DNA from: an uncultured Muribaculaceae bacterium
GTDB lineage: Bacteria; Bacteroidota; Bacteroidia; Bacteroidales; Muribaculaceae
Assembly (NCBI GenBank): GCA_910584055.1
Contig: CAJTZS010000023.1
Span: 1 to 64,000 of the forward strand
DNA: 64,000 nucleotides
Direction of reading: 5' to 3'
A program made the translations under genes and the position numbers. Position 1 is the first letter of the stretch. Each line of letters starts with the position of its first letter. Below the pieces are notes generated by a model. The model had not been told where the DNA came from. It made no database searches and saw only the letters and a list, made by a program, of their open reading frames with translations. Of this stretch, positions 24,491 to 33,529 are shown in pieces.

Positions 24491-25555
24491 ATGAAAATAC
24501 TTCTACTTATAGATGCAATGCCGTTAGGTGGTGCAGAACGACAGATGTCGTATCTTGCAATCGGTCTGAAAAAATCAAATCATAATGTCCGGTTGGTTAC
24601 ATTTTTTGATTTAATGAATGGATATCAGAATGATCTTGATAAATATAATATTGCTGTAGAAATACATGCTCAAGGTAAAAATCCAATAAAAAGAGCATAC
24701 ATAATCCGTAAAATTGTCAATAACTTCAAGCCTGATAAAGTTATAGCTTATAAATATGGAACGACTGTTGCAGCTTGCGTTGCTCAACTATTAGGTAAAA
24801 GTTTTAATTTGATAGTATCGGAGAGAAATACCACCCAACGATTAACGAGAAAAGAAAGATTAAAATTTTATTTGTATAGATTTGCAACGCATATAGTTCC
24901 CAATAGTTATTCTCAGGCAGAATTCATAGAAAAATACTATCCGGATTTATATCCAAAGATAACAGTTATAACAAATATGATTGATCTAAATAAATTTAAC
25001 GCAAAACAAAATCGATCATATGAACCCATTGCAACAGTTCTGACAACGGCAAGAATTTCAAGTCAGAAGAACATACTTAATTACCTAAAAGCAATTAATA
25101 TTCTTAAGCAACGTAAAATTAAAGCAAAATTTTTATGGTACGGTTATATTTCATCTACGAAATATATGAAGCAGGTCAATGAGTTAGTAGAGGAATTCAA
25201 TCTTAATGATTACATAAAATTTTATGACGGTGTTACTGATGCCCAGCGGTTGTATCAATCTGCAGATATATTTTGTCTGCCATCAAATTTTGAAGGTTTT
25301 CCCAATGTATTATGCGAGGCTATGGCATCACAATTACCCACAGTAGCTTCCAATATTTGTGACAATCCTCTGATTCTTAGAGACTCTCAATATATGTTTG
25401 AGCCGTCCGAACCTATTGAAATCGCTAATGTTTTAGAAAATATGATAAAAATGGATAGAAAGCAACGTTCGGAACTCGGCTTAAGGAATAGGGATATAAT
25501 TGTAAATCTATGTAATGAGAAGAATTTTATAGATAGTTATTTGAATTTATGTTAA
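24491..25555 (+). CDS. Glycosyltransferase family 4
   Basis: A GT-B fold transferase, 354 residues: the N-terminal acceptor domain starts MKILLLIDAMPLGGAERQ, and the C-terminal nucleotide-sugar domain carries FCLPSNFEGFPNVLCEAMA (the E-x7-E motif region). It starts one base after the polymerase stop. It adds a sugar to the lipid-linked repeat unit; the sugar cannot be told. Confidence 0.88.
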   Translation: MKILLLIDAMPLGGAERQMSYLAIGLKKSNHNVRLVTFFDLMNGYQNDLDKYNIAVEIHAQGKNPIKRAYIIRKIVNNFKPDKVIAYKYGTTVAACVAQLLGKSFNLIVSERNTTQRLTRKERLKFYLYRFATHIVPNSYSQAEFIEKYYPDLYPKITVITNMIDLNKFNAKQNRSYEPIATVLTTARISSQKNILNYLKAINILKQRKIKAKFLWYGYISSTKYMKQVNELVEEFNLNDYIKFYDGVTDAQRLYQSADIFCLPSNFEGFPNVLCEAMASQLPTVASNICDNPLILRDSQYMFEPSEPIEIANVLENMIKMDRKQRSELGLRNRDIIVNLCNEKNFIDSYLNLC

Positions 25556-25592
25556 ACAAGCTCTTAAACGACTTCAATTAGAATAACAACGG

Positions 25593-26624
25593 ATGAAAAA
25601 TTCTTTCCTTTTTCTCGGACCCCAATCAAATAAGAAAAAAAATTCTGTGGGTGGAATTGTAGTATTGTTTGAAGATTGGATATCTCAAATTTCACGGTAT
25701 AATATTGATTATAGAATCATTGATACAAATAAATCAAATTATAATTCAAGAATCGGGTCAATTATCTCTATTATTTATCAGCTATGGTGCAACGTGGATA
25801 AGTGTTCTGTTGTCATGCTTCATGGAACATTTAAAGATTTTATTTTTATTGGTCCTTTTGTTTTATTATTCTGCAAAATATATAAGAAACCTTATGTCCT
25901 TAGAAAATTTGCAGGGAACTTTAAAGAGCTTTATGATAAATCGTCTGTAGTTAAAAGATACTTGTTGGATAGGGTAATTCAACGTTCAAAAATATCTTAT
26001 TGGGAAACTCAACATCTCACAAACTGGTGTAAAGAGAGGTATAAGAATAATGATGTTAAATGGTTTCCTAATGTTAGGATCCGTTCGAAGCTAATCAGAA
26101 ATGTTCGTCCGTATCAAAAGAAATTTGTATTTATTTCAAGAGTCACTCCAAGTAAAGGGGTAGACACTTTAATTGAAGCGTTTCATGAATTAGGGAATGA
26201 TTATCAACTTAGTATCTATGGCTCAATAGATGGATATGATATAACCCAGTTAAGCCCATATTACAAAGGATGCTTGGAGCCGAGTTCAATTACACAAACA
26301 TTAAAATTAAATGACGTACTAATCTTACCTACAACATGGGTCGGTGAAGGGTATCCTGGTATAATTATAGAAAGTATGTCTGCCGGAGTGCCAATAATTG
26401 CTACTAAGGTGGGAGGAATTCCAGAATTGATACAGTCTGGAAGCAATGGAATTTTAATGAATGGCGCTTCAAAGGAAGCCATTTTGGAAGCCATTAATCA
26501 ATTTGAAAAATATGATTATGGAAGCCTTTCTAAAAATGCTTTAGAATCATTCAATCAATATGATTCTGAAATAATTACAGCTAATGTTTTAAAAGAATTA
26601 AACCAATTGGAAGAGTCAAATTAG
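25593..26624 (+). CDS. Glycosyltransferase family 4
   Basis: A GT-B fold transferase, 343 residues, with VFISRVTPSKGVDTLIEAF (start of the C-terminal domain) and the donor-binding GEGYPGIIIESMSAGVPIIA, including the E-x7-E motif. The N-terminal domain is divergent and very AT-rich in DNA. It belongs to the repeat-unit assembly set. Confidence 0.86.
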   Translation: MKNSFLFLGPQSNKKKNSVGGIVVLFEDWISQISRYNIDYRIIDTNKSNYNSRIGSIISIIYQLWCNVDKCSVVMLHGTFKDFIFIGPFVLLFCKIYKKPYVLRKFAGNFKELYDKSSVVKRYLLDRVIQRSKISYWETQHLTNWCKERYKNNDVKWFPNVRIRSKLIRNVRPYQKKFVFISRVTPSKGVDTLIEAFHELGNDYQLSIYGSIDGYDITQLSPYYKGCLEPSSITQTLKLNDVLILPTTWVGEGYPGIIIESMSAGVPIIATKVGGIPELIQSGSNGILMNGASKEAILEAINQFEKYDYGSLSKNALESFNQYDSEIITANVLKELNQLEESN

Positions 26625-26638
26625 AAAGTCGTAATTCA

Positions 26639-28000
26639 ATGAATATTTTTTCGTTATACAGCAAACTTCCAGTTTTTATTCAGAATATCCTTTGTTCTGT
26701 TAAGGGGTATAAGCTTGAAAAGGAAAGATATGGAGGGGAGTATCAAGATATATTCGAAAGTCTGAAGGAATCAGAGGGATGGAGTGATGACGAAATAATC
26801 GAATATAAGGAGAAAAACATTGCCCGGATTTTACAATACGCTTATGATCATACCAAATTTTACAAGCGATTCTTTGATCAGCATGGAGTGAGACCACAGG
26901 ATTTTAAATGCCTTGATGATTTAGTTAGATTTCCGATACTTACAAAAGAAATGGTAAGAGAGAATTGGGAGGATATGATTTCAGATGAATTTTCAAGGAA
27001 AGATCTGATAGCATATCATACAAGCGGAAGCACGGGCAAGGCGTTGGATTTTTTTTGGACACGACACAGCCTTAGGTATTATTGGGCGGTAGTATGGAGA
27101 GGGAGGGAGCGATTTGGCATAAAAAAAGGAGATTTACACATAAATTTTACGGGGAAAATAGTTGTTCCGTTATCTCAAGTCAAACCACCATTCTGGAGAT
27201 ATAATAAGCCACTTAATCAGTACATGCTAAATATGCAGCATATAACAAAAGATAAGATTAACGACATTGTAGAATTCATCAATCTGAAAAAAGCCAAGTT
27301 TTTCGTAGGGTATCCGTCGATTATTTATTCTTTCGCGTTGCTTGTAGAAGAAAATGGACTAACGATAATAAATCCACCATTGTATATTTTTTCAAGTGCA
27401 GAAAAAATGTATGATTTCCAAAGGGATGTTATAGAACGTGTGTTCGCTGGAGTAAAGATAGTTGAACACTATGGATTCTCAGAGAATGCCGCTTCTGCAT
27501 CGAAAGACATTGATGGGTTATATCATGTTGACTATGAACTGGGTCATATGGAGTTAAAAGTAAAAATTCCGAATGGAAGTATTTCAACAGGAGAAATACT
27601 TGCAACAGGATTTCAGAATCTTGGAATGCCTTTTATAAGATATGAAATTGGTGATACCGCTACGTTTATAGGCGATAACGTCATATCTGATATAGAGGGC
27701 AGAAACGAAGATTTTGTGTTAATACCTGAAGGCTCTAAAGTTATGAGGTTTGATTATATATTCAAACGCACCAAGGAAATAAAAGAATGTCAGATTGTGC
27801 AAAAAAAGATAGGCGAGATGATAGTTCGCGCTGTTCCCCGGATGGATATTGATATCCGTAAATTTGAAGATGAAATAAAGACGGCTGTCAAAGAATGGAT
27901 TTCTCCGACGATCAAGGTTCATTTTGAATATGTTGAAGCTATTCCTCGCACAAAAGCAGGTAAATTTAAGGCTGTTATATCGGAATTACGACAAAAGTGA
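26639..28000 (+). CDS. CapK/PaaK-like adenylate-forming enzyme
   Basis: A 453-residue member of the phenylacetate-CoA ligase-like family found in capsule loci (CapK). The ATP-binding TSGSTGK is at 128-134; other adenylation-domain motifs include YGFSENA and the IRYEIGD region, and a C-terminal subdomain ends with RTKAGKFKAVI. It probably activates a carboxylic acid for transfer to the polymer. Its stop overlaps the GTG start of the next gene. Confidence 0.85.
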   Translation: MNIFSLYSKLPVFIQNILCSVKGYKLEKERYGGEYQDIFESLKESEGWSDDEIIEYKEKNIARILQYAYDHTKFYKRFFDQHGVRPQDFKCLDDLVRFPILTKEMVRENWEDMISDEFSRKDLIAYHTSGSTGKALDFFWTRHSLRYYWAVVWRGRERFGIKKGDLHINFTGKIVVPLSQVKPPFWRYNKPLNQYMLNMQHITKDKINDIVEFINLKKAKFFVGYPSIIYSFALLVEENGLTIINPPLYIFSSAEKMYDFQRDVIERVFAGVKIVEHYGFSENAASASKDIDGLYHVDYELGHMELKVKIPNGSISTGEILATGFQNLGMPFIRYEIGDTATFIGDNVISDIEGRNEDFVLIPEGSKVMRFDYIFKRTKEIKECQIVQKKIGEMIVRAVPRMDIDIRKFEDEIKTAVKEWISPTIKVHFEYVEAIPRTKAGKFKAVISELRQK

Positions 28001-29520
28001 TTATTGGTAAGTTACTAAGAACAATAATACATCTTCGGTTCACGCAAATAATTTATCAACTGCGGAATCGGATAATTAAGTGTAAATACAAAGATAGAGA
28101 ATCCGGTATTGTCACGTTCAATAATATAAAGACTGTAAAATGGATTGAGAAACCGGTTTCATTTAAAGATGGCTATTTTAGTTTCCTTAATATAGTGGAT
28201 GAATTCAAAAATTGGAATGATTCGGATAAAGGTATGCTTTGGGCATACAATCTGAATTATATGGATTGGCTAAATCAGCATGATGCGGATTCTACAATTG
28301 GGTTGCAATGGATAGATGAATTCATATCAGCAATTCATACAAACAAAGTTGGGACAGATCCCTATCCAACAGCTTTGAGAATTGTAAACTGGGTGAAGTT
28401 TTTCATTAATAATCAAGATCGAGTTTCAGAACATTATCTCAAATCACTATCTTCACAGGTTCATCATCTTGAAGACAATATAGAATATCATCTGCTTGGG
28501 AATCATATTCTCGAAGATGCATTTGCCCTTTTTATAGCATCTAATTTTTTGAATGATAGCAAGCTACTGAAAAGATCAACTAAATTATTGGAGAAGGAGT
28601 TGAGAGAACAGATATTGCCGGACGGTGCTCATTATGAACAATCTCCGATGTATCATTGCATATTGCTTGATCGATTGCTTGACTGTATTAATTTCGATAC
28701 AACTGATAATTATTATCTAAAAGATGTAGCAACCAGGATGCTTGGGCATTTGGAAAATATACTGTGGACCGATGGATGCTATCCTTTGTTCAATGATTCG
28801 GCATATGGTATATCTCCAATGCCTTCTGAAATTTTTGATTATGCGAAGCGTCTTTCACTTGAATGGAGTCCCGTACAGTTAAAAGAATGTGGATATAGGC
28901 ATTTGAAGTCAAGACATTTTGATTTAATAGCTGATTGCGGTAACATCAAGCCGTATTATCAACCCGGACATTCACATGCCGATGCTTTGAACTATGTTCT
29001 TAGGGTAGATGATATGGATTTTATAGTGGATACTGGAATATCCACGTATGAAAAAAATTCAAGGCGTCAATATGAACGTGGCACAATTGCACATAATACA
29101 GTAACGGTTGATAATAAGAATTCAAGTGAGGTATGGGGCGGTTTTCGTGTTGGCGGACGGTCATGTGTGAAAATTATTGAGGAGGATACTGATAGGGTAG
29201 CGTCAGAATGTCGAGGATATTGTGGCAGGCATATTCACAAGAGAGTGTTCGAATGTAATGACAGATCTGTTTCGATAACTGATTCTCTTACCCATGATTC
29301 AATAGGCACAAGCCGGATTTATATTGCTCCCAATTTAAATATCAAGAAGAAATCAGACAGGGAGATTTATGTAAGTAATGGTGTGACAATCTCAATAAAG
29401 GACGCTATATCCTTTGATATAAAGGAGGTGTGCGTTTCGAACGAGTATAATCGATTTGAGAAAACTGTAGTCATTGAAATTTTATTCAGTGGCACAATGC
29501 AATACTCCTTTAAAATTTAG
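27997..29520 (+). CDS. Heparinase II/III-like protein
   Basis: A 507-residue protein with the alginate-lyase-like helical domain (about 60-330, including GNHILEDAFALF) followed by the heparinase II/III beta domain (QPGHSHADALNYVLRVDDMDF, then the TIAHNTVTVDN block). The His and Tyr of these motifs are the usual catalytic candidates for cleaving uronate-containing chains. No signal peptide is seen. In capsule loci such proteins may trim or modify the polymer. A GTG start overlaps the capK-like stop. Confidence 0.84.
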   Translation: MIIGKLLRTIIHLRFTQIIYQLRNRIIKCKYKDRESGIVTFNNIKTVKWIEKPVSFKDGYFSFLNIVDEFKNWNDSDKGMLWAYNLNYMDWLNQHDADSTIGLQWIDEFISAIHTNKVGTDPYPTALRIVNWVKFFINNQDRVSEHYLKSLSSQVHHLEDNIEYHLLGNHILEDAFALFIASNFLNDSKLLKRSTKLLEKELREQILPDGAHYEQSPMYHCILLDRLLDCINFDTTDNYYLKDVATRMLGHLENILWTDGCYPLFNDSAYGISPMPSEIFDYAKRLSLEWSPVQLKECGYRHLKSRHFDLIADCGNIKPYYQPGHSHADALNYVLRVDDMDFIVDTGISTYEKNSRRQYERGTIAHNTVTVDNKNSSEVWGGFRVGGRSCVKIIEEDTDRVASECRGYCGRHIHKRVFECNDRSVSITDSLTHDSIGTSRIYIAPNLNIKKKSDREIYVSNGVTISIKDAISFDIKEVCVSNEYNRFEKTVVIEILFSGTMQYSFKI

Positions 29521-29526
29521 AAATTA

Positions 29527-30741
29527 ATGAAGATTCTATTTTTAAGCGATAATTTCCCTCCGGAAGTTAACGCCCCTGCTTCACGAACTTTCGATCATTG
29601 CAGAGAATGGGTAAAATCCGGAGATGAGGTCACTGTTATTACCTGTGCGCCCAATTTCCCTCAAGGGAAATTATATGACGGATATAGGAATAAGTTATGG
29701 CAGGAAGAAGAAATCGATGGAATAAGGGTGATACGGGTATGGAGCTATATTGTTGCCAACAAAGGGTTTGTTAAAAGGACTCTCGACTTCATAAGTTTTT
29801 CTATTTCCTCTTTTTTAGCCGGGATATTTATCAAAACAGATATTATAATAGCTACTTCTCCACAGTTTTTTACAGCATTGAGTGGCAGATCTCTATCATT
29901 TTGGAAAAATGTGCCATGGATTATGGAGGTAAGGGATTTATGGCCTGAAAGTATAAAGACCGTGGGTGCATTGAAAACGGGGCCTTTTATTCGCTATTTT
30001 GAATGGGAGGAAAAGAAATGTTATAAATCAGCAAAATCTATTGTTGTTGTAACTGATTCCTTTAAAAGGAAATTAAAGGATAGAGGGATAGATGACCGTA
30101 AGATACATGTCGTGAAAAATGGGGTTGACAGAAATCTTTTTGCTCCTGTTGAGGCGAAAGATGCCGAGTTGCTTGAAAAACTTAATCTTAAAAATAAGAA
30201 AATAATAGGATATATCGGGACGCACGGGATGGCTCATAAACTTGATTTTATTTTAAGATGTGCATCGTTGTTGCAAGATAAAAATAGGGACATTCATTTT
30301 TTGTTTTTAGGAAACGGCGCAGAAAAAGATAATCTTAAAAGGCTTAAGGATTCATTGAAATTGACGAATGTCACAATGCTTGACAGCGTGTCAAAAAAGG
30401 AAGTTAAAAGGTACATCTCAATTCTTGATGTATGCTTGATAAATTTAAAAAAATCCGATTTGTTCAAGACAGTTATTCCATCTAAAATTTTTGAGAATGC
30501 TGCGATGGAAGTCCCGATTCTTATGGGTGTCGAAGGTGAGGCTAAGGATATTGTGGAGGGATATGGTGCAGGATTATGTTTTGAACCTGAAAGCGAGCTT
30601 GATTTTATGAATAAGTTGCATGAAATCTTCATTCCGGATAGATATTCTCTTTTTAAAGATGGATGTCAACGACTTGCCCGTGATTTTGACAGAAAGAATC
30701 TTGCTAAAAAAATGATTGATATAATTCACAATTCGATATGA
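29527..30741 (+). CDS. Glycosyltransferase family 4, WbuB-like
   Basis: A 404-residue GT-B transferase. The N-terminus MKILFLSDNFPPEVNAPASR and the segment WIMEVRDLWPESIK are typical of the WbuB-type transferases that often add FucNAc-like or HexNAc residues. The C-terminal domain shows GYIGTHGMAHKL and PILMGVEGEA. Its stop overlaps the wecB start by four bases. Confidence 0.87.
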   Translation: MKILFLSDNFPPEVNAPASRTFDHCREWVKSGDEVTVITCAPNFPQGKLYDGYRNKLWQEEEIDGIRVIRVWSYIVANKGFVKRTLDFISFSISSFLAGIFIKTDIIIATSPQFFTALSGRSLSFWKNVPWIMEVRDLWPESIKTVGALKTGPFIRYFEWEEKKCYKSAKSIVVVTDSFKRKLKDRGIDDRKIHVVKNGVDRNLFAPVEAKDAELLEKLNLKNKKIIGYIGTHGMAHKLDFILRCASLLQDKNRDIHFLFLGNGAEKDNLKRLKDSLKLTNVTMLDSVSKKEVKRYISILDVCLINLKKSDLFKTVIPSKIFENAAMEVPILMGVEGEAKDIVEGYGAGLCFEPESELDFMNKLHEIFIPDRYSLFKDGCQRLARDFDRKNLAKKMIDIIHNSI

Positions 30742-31892
30742 GAAAAATTCTATTGGTCTTCGGCACCAGGCCGGAGGCAATAAAAATGGCGCCTCTTGTG
30801 AAGGAGTTTCAGAAGTATTCTGACATTTTCGACACTAAGGTTTGCGTCACAGGTCAGCATCGCCAGATGCTAGATCAGGTGCTTGAACTTTTTGAGATCA
30901 CTCCCGATTATGATCTTAATATCATGAAGCAAGGGCAGGATCTTTATGATGTGACAGCAAGAGTGCTTACCGGTATGCGAGACGTCCTAAAGGAATCAAA
31001 GCCGGATGTGGTTCTTGTTCATGGGGACACTACAACTTCTACAGCTGCGGCTCTTGCCGCTTTTTATCAGCAGATTCCAGTGGGCCATGTGGAGGCGGGA
31101 TTGAGAACTTACAATATTTATTCGCCTTGGCCCGAGGAGATGAACCGGCAGATCACGGGTAGGATTGCTGAGTATGATTTCGCACCTACCCCCCTGAGCC
31201 AGTCTAATCTTCTGAAAGAGGGGGTTAGCGAAGATAAGATTACTGTCACAGGCAATACTGTGATTGATGCACTTTACATGGTTGTGGATAAGATCAAGGG
31301 CAGTATTCTTCTTGAAGGAACTATTATAACGGAATTGAAAAAGTCGGGCTACGACATAGCACGACTTCGGAATGGTAAAAAGCTGGTGTTGATCACAGGG
31401 CATCGACGTGAGAATTTCGGAGAAGGGTTTATATCCATGTGCGGGGCAATCAAGGCTCTAACGGAGAAATATCGCGACGTTGATTTTGTGTATCCAATGC
31501 ATCTAAATCCAAACGTGCGTAAGCCGATACATGAAGTGTTTGGAGAGGATCTATCAGGTCTTGGGAACATGTTTTTTATTGAGCCTCTTGAATATCTTTC
31601 GTTCGTATATCTTATGGAGAAGTCCAATATCGTATTGACGGATAGCGGCGGTATTCAGGAAGAGGCTCCGGGACTTGGGAAACCGGTACTCGTCATGAGG
31701 GACACTACAGAACGTCCGGAAGCCCTTGATGCCGGTACTGTCAAGCTTGTAGGCACTGATTATAATAAGATACTTGCGGAGGTATCGGCTCTTCTGGATA
31801 ATCAGGAATATTATGAGGCAATGAGCAAGGCTGTGAATCCCTATGGTGATGGGATGGCTTGCGAAAGGATCGTGAAGGTTCTGGCTAAATAA
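30738..31892 (+). CDS. wecB: UDP-N-acetylglucosamine 2-epimerase, non-hydrolysing
   Basis: Converts UDP-GlcNAc to UDP-ManNAc. It has 384 residues with FGTRPEAIKMAPL (8-20), VHGDTTTS, EAGLRTY, ITGHRRENFGEG and the C-terminal DSGGIQEEAPGLGKPVLVMR, all family signatures. With WecC it supplies UDP-ManNAcA for the repeat unit. GC content returns to the level of the chromosome here, and a terminator follows. Confidence 0.95.
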   Translation: MRKILLVFGTRPEAIKMAPLVKEFQKYSDIFDTKVCVTGQHRQMLDQVLELFEITPDYDLNIMKQGQDLYDVTARVLTGMRDVLKESKPDVVLVHGDTTTSTAAALAAFYQQIPVGHVEAGLRTYNIYSPWPEEMNRQITGRIAEYDFAPTPLSQSNLLKEGVSEDKITVTGNTVIDALYMVVDKIKGSILLEGTIITELKKSGYDIARLRNGKKLVLITGHRRENFGEGFISMCGAIKALTEKYRDVDFVYPMHLNPNVRKPIHEVFGEDLSGLGNMFFIEPLEYLSFVYLMEKSNIVLTDSGGIQEEAPGLGKPVLVMRDTTERPEALDAGTVKLVGTDYNKILAEVSALLDNQEYYEAMSKAVNPYGDGMACERIVKVLAK

Positions 31893-31905
31893 TCAAAAAC
31901 AATCG

Positions 31906-31962
31906 GTAGGCAACAAAAATAATGCAGGAATAAAACGCAGTTGTTTTGTTGCCTACTTTTTT
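31906..31962 (+). terminator. Intrinsic terminator after wecB
   Basis: A perfect 13-bp stem, GTAGGCAACAAAA (31906-31918) / TTTTGTTGCCTAC (31944-31956), followed by T6. It lies between wecB and wecC, so wecC must be expressed by read-through (perhaps aided by the UpxY-like factor) or from its own start. Confidence 0.8.
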
Positions 31963-32034
31963 GTATTCTCAAATGTCTGCTGAGAAAACAAGTATTTAGC
32001 AGATTCGAAAATTCATATTAACCAATATAACAAG

Positions 32035-33243
32035 ATGAAAGCATGTTTTATGGGGTTGGGCTATATCGGCCTGCCCACTGCGATTATTGCCGCTAAAGAA
32101 GGTGGCGTGGATATTGTAGGTGTGGATATAAATCCCGCAGTAGTTGAACAGACAAATGCCGGTCATCTCCATATCATAGAGCCAGGTATGGAAGAACGCC
32201 TGCAGGAGGTGATAGCTTCCGGAAAGCTTCACGCTGCGGTGAAACCGGAAGTTGCAGACGCATATTTCATGGTGGTGCCAACACCATTTAAGGGTAATCA
32301 TGAGCCGGATGTCAGTTACGTGGAGGCGGCTACGAGAGCTGTAATTCCGTTACTTAAGGAGGGTGATTTGTATGTAATTGAATCAACATCTCCTGTCGGG
32401 ACAACAGAGCAGATGGCAGAGATTATTTTCTCGGAAAGACCTGAATTAAAAGACAAGATTTTTATAGCCTATTGTCCTGAGAGGGTTTTGCCGGGCAATG
32501 TAATCTATGAGTTGGTGCATAATGATCGAGTGATTGGAGGCTTGAATCCGGAATCAACAGAGAAAGCAATTGAGTTTTATTCAAAGTTTGTAAAGGGCAC
32601 GCTTCACCGTACCAACTCCCGTACTGCAGAAATGTGCAAACTGACTGAGAATTCGAGTCGCGATGTGCAGATAGCATTTGCTAATGAGCTTTCGCTTATA
32701 TGCGATAAGGCGGGAATAAATGTGTGGGATCTTATCAACCTTGCCAATAAACATCCTCGTGTCAACATCCTTCAGCCTGGCTGTGGAGTCGGAGGTCATT
32801 GCATCGCAGTGGATCCTTATTTTATAACGGCAGATTTCCCGGCAGAATCTAAGCTTATTTCCGATGCCCGTGAAATTAACAATTACAAGGCGTTTTGGTG
32901 CGCGGAAAAGGTGAAGAATGCGATGCTGGAGTTTGAGCTTAAGAATCACCGCAAGCCCACTGTTGCCATGATGGGGCTGGCGTTCAAACCTGATATTGAC
33001 GACTTGCGAGAATCACCGGCGAAGCAGATAGTAAGCAAGGTAATGCAGAGCTGCAATAATGCGGATATCCTGGTGGTGGAACCGAATGTGAAGAGCCACA
33101 ATGTGTTTAAGCTTACAGATTATAACGAGGCTTACGCCAAAGCCGACATCGTTGTATTCCTGACGGCGCATTCTCCATTTAAAACTTTGGAATATGATGC
33201 GAACAAGGTGATACTTGATTTCTGTGGTATTTTCAAAAAATAA
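32035..33243 (+). CDS. wecC: UDP-N-acetyl-D-mannosaminuronate dehydrogenase
   Basis: Oxidises UDP-ManNAc to UDP-ManNAcA using NAD. It has 402 residues: an N-terminal Rossmann fold with GLGYIGLPTA (7-16), STSPVGTTE (118-126), the catalytic cysteine C256 in GVGGHCIAVDP, and a C-terminal UDP-binding domain with GLAFKPDIDDLRESP. It is the last gene of the polysaccharide locus. Confidence 0.95.
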   Translation: MKACFMGLGYIGLPTAIIAAKEGGVDIVGVDINPAVVEQTNAGHLHIIEPGMEERLQEVIASGKLHAAVKPEVADAYFMVVPTPFKGNHEPDVSYVEAATRAVIPLLKEGDLYVIESTSPVGTTEQMAEIIFSERPELKDKIFIAYCPERVLPGNVIYELVHNDRVIGGLNPESTEKAIEFYSKFVKGTLHRTNSRTAEMCKLTENSSRDVQIAFANELSLICDKAGINVWDLINLANKHPRVNILQPGCGVGGHCIAVDPYFITADFPAESKLISDAREINNYKAFWCAEKVKNAMLEFELKNHRKPTVAMMGLAFKPDIDDLRESPAKQIVSKVMQSCNNADILVVEPNVKSHNVFKLTDYNEAYAKADIVVFLTAHSPFKTLEYDANKVILDFCGIFKK

Positions 33244-33246
33244 AAA

Positions 33247-33287
33247 CGGGGCACGGCCGTGCCCCGCACTTGACTGGCTGCGCTGAC
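33247..33287. repeat. REP-like palindrome, copy 1
   Basis: A perfect 20-bp GC-rich palindrome (33247-33266, CGGGGCACGG and its complement) followed by a conserved tail containing GGCTG and GCTGAC. The same unit recurs at 37299-37340. It starts three bases after the wecC stop and may also act as a transcription end, although no T run follows. Confidence 0.7.
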
Positions 33288-33308
33288 GAGATTCTTTCGA
33301 ATTTTTGT

Positions 33309-33352
33309 TTCCGCATAAAATCAAATTATTAATAATTTGATTTTATGCGGAA
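33309..33352. repeat. Perfect 44-bp palindrome
   Basis: Two 22-base halves are exact reverse complements with no loop (left half starts TTCCGCATAAAATC). As RNA it would form a hairpin of about 20 bp in both directions, with T-rich sequence after it, so it may be a two-way terminator. As DNA it could be a protein-binding or recombination site. The rest of 33353-33529 is AT-rich with no clear gene. Confidence 0.7.
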
Positions 33353-33529
33353 GTTTATTTAATTTAGCGGATGACCGCTAATTGGAGTGTATATAATCGT
33401 TATTTATATTCCATTCCTTAAACGCATACCATTAAACTTTGCAGCTGATGTAATCCCTACCATAAAATATTCCGTTATTGCAATTGGGAAAATAGAGGCT
33501 GGTTGTAAAATCAATAAAAGCAACACAAT

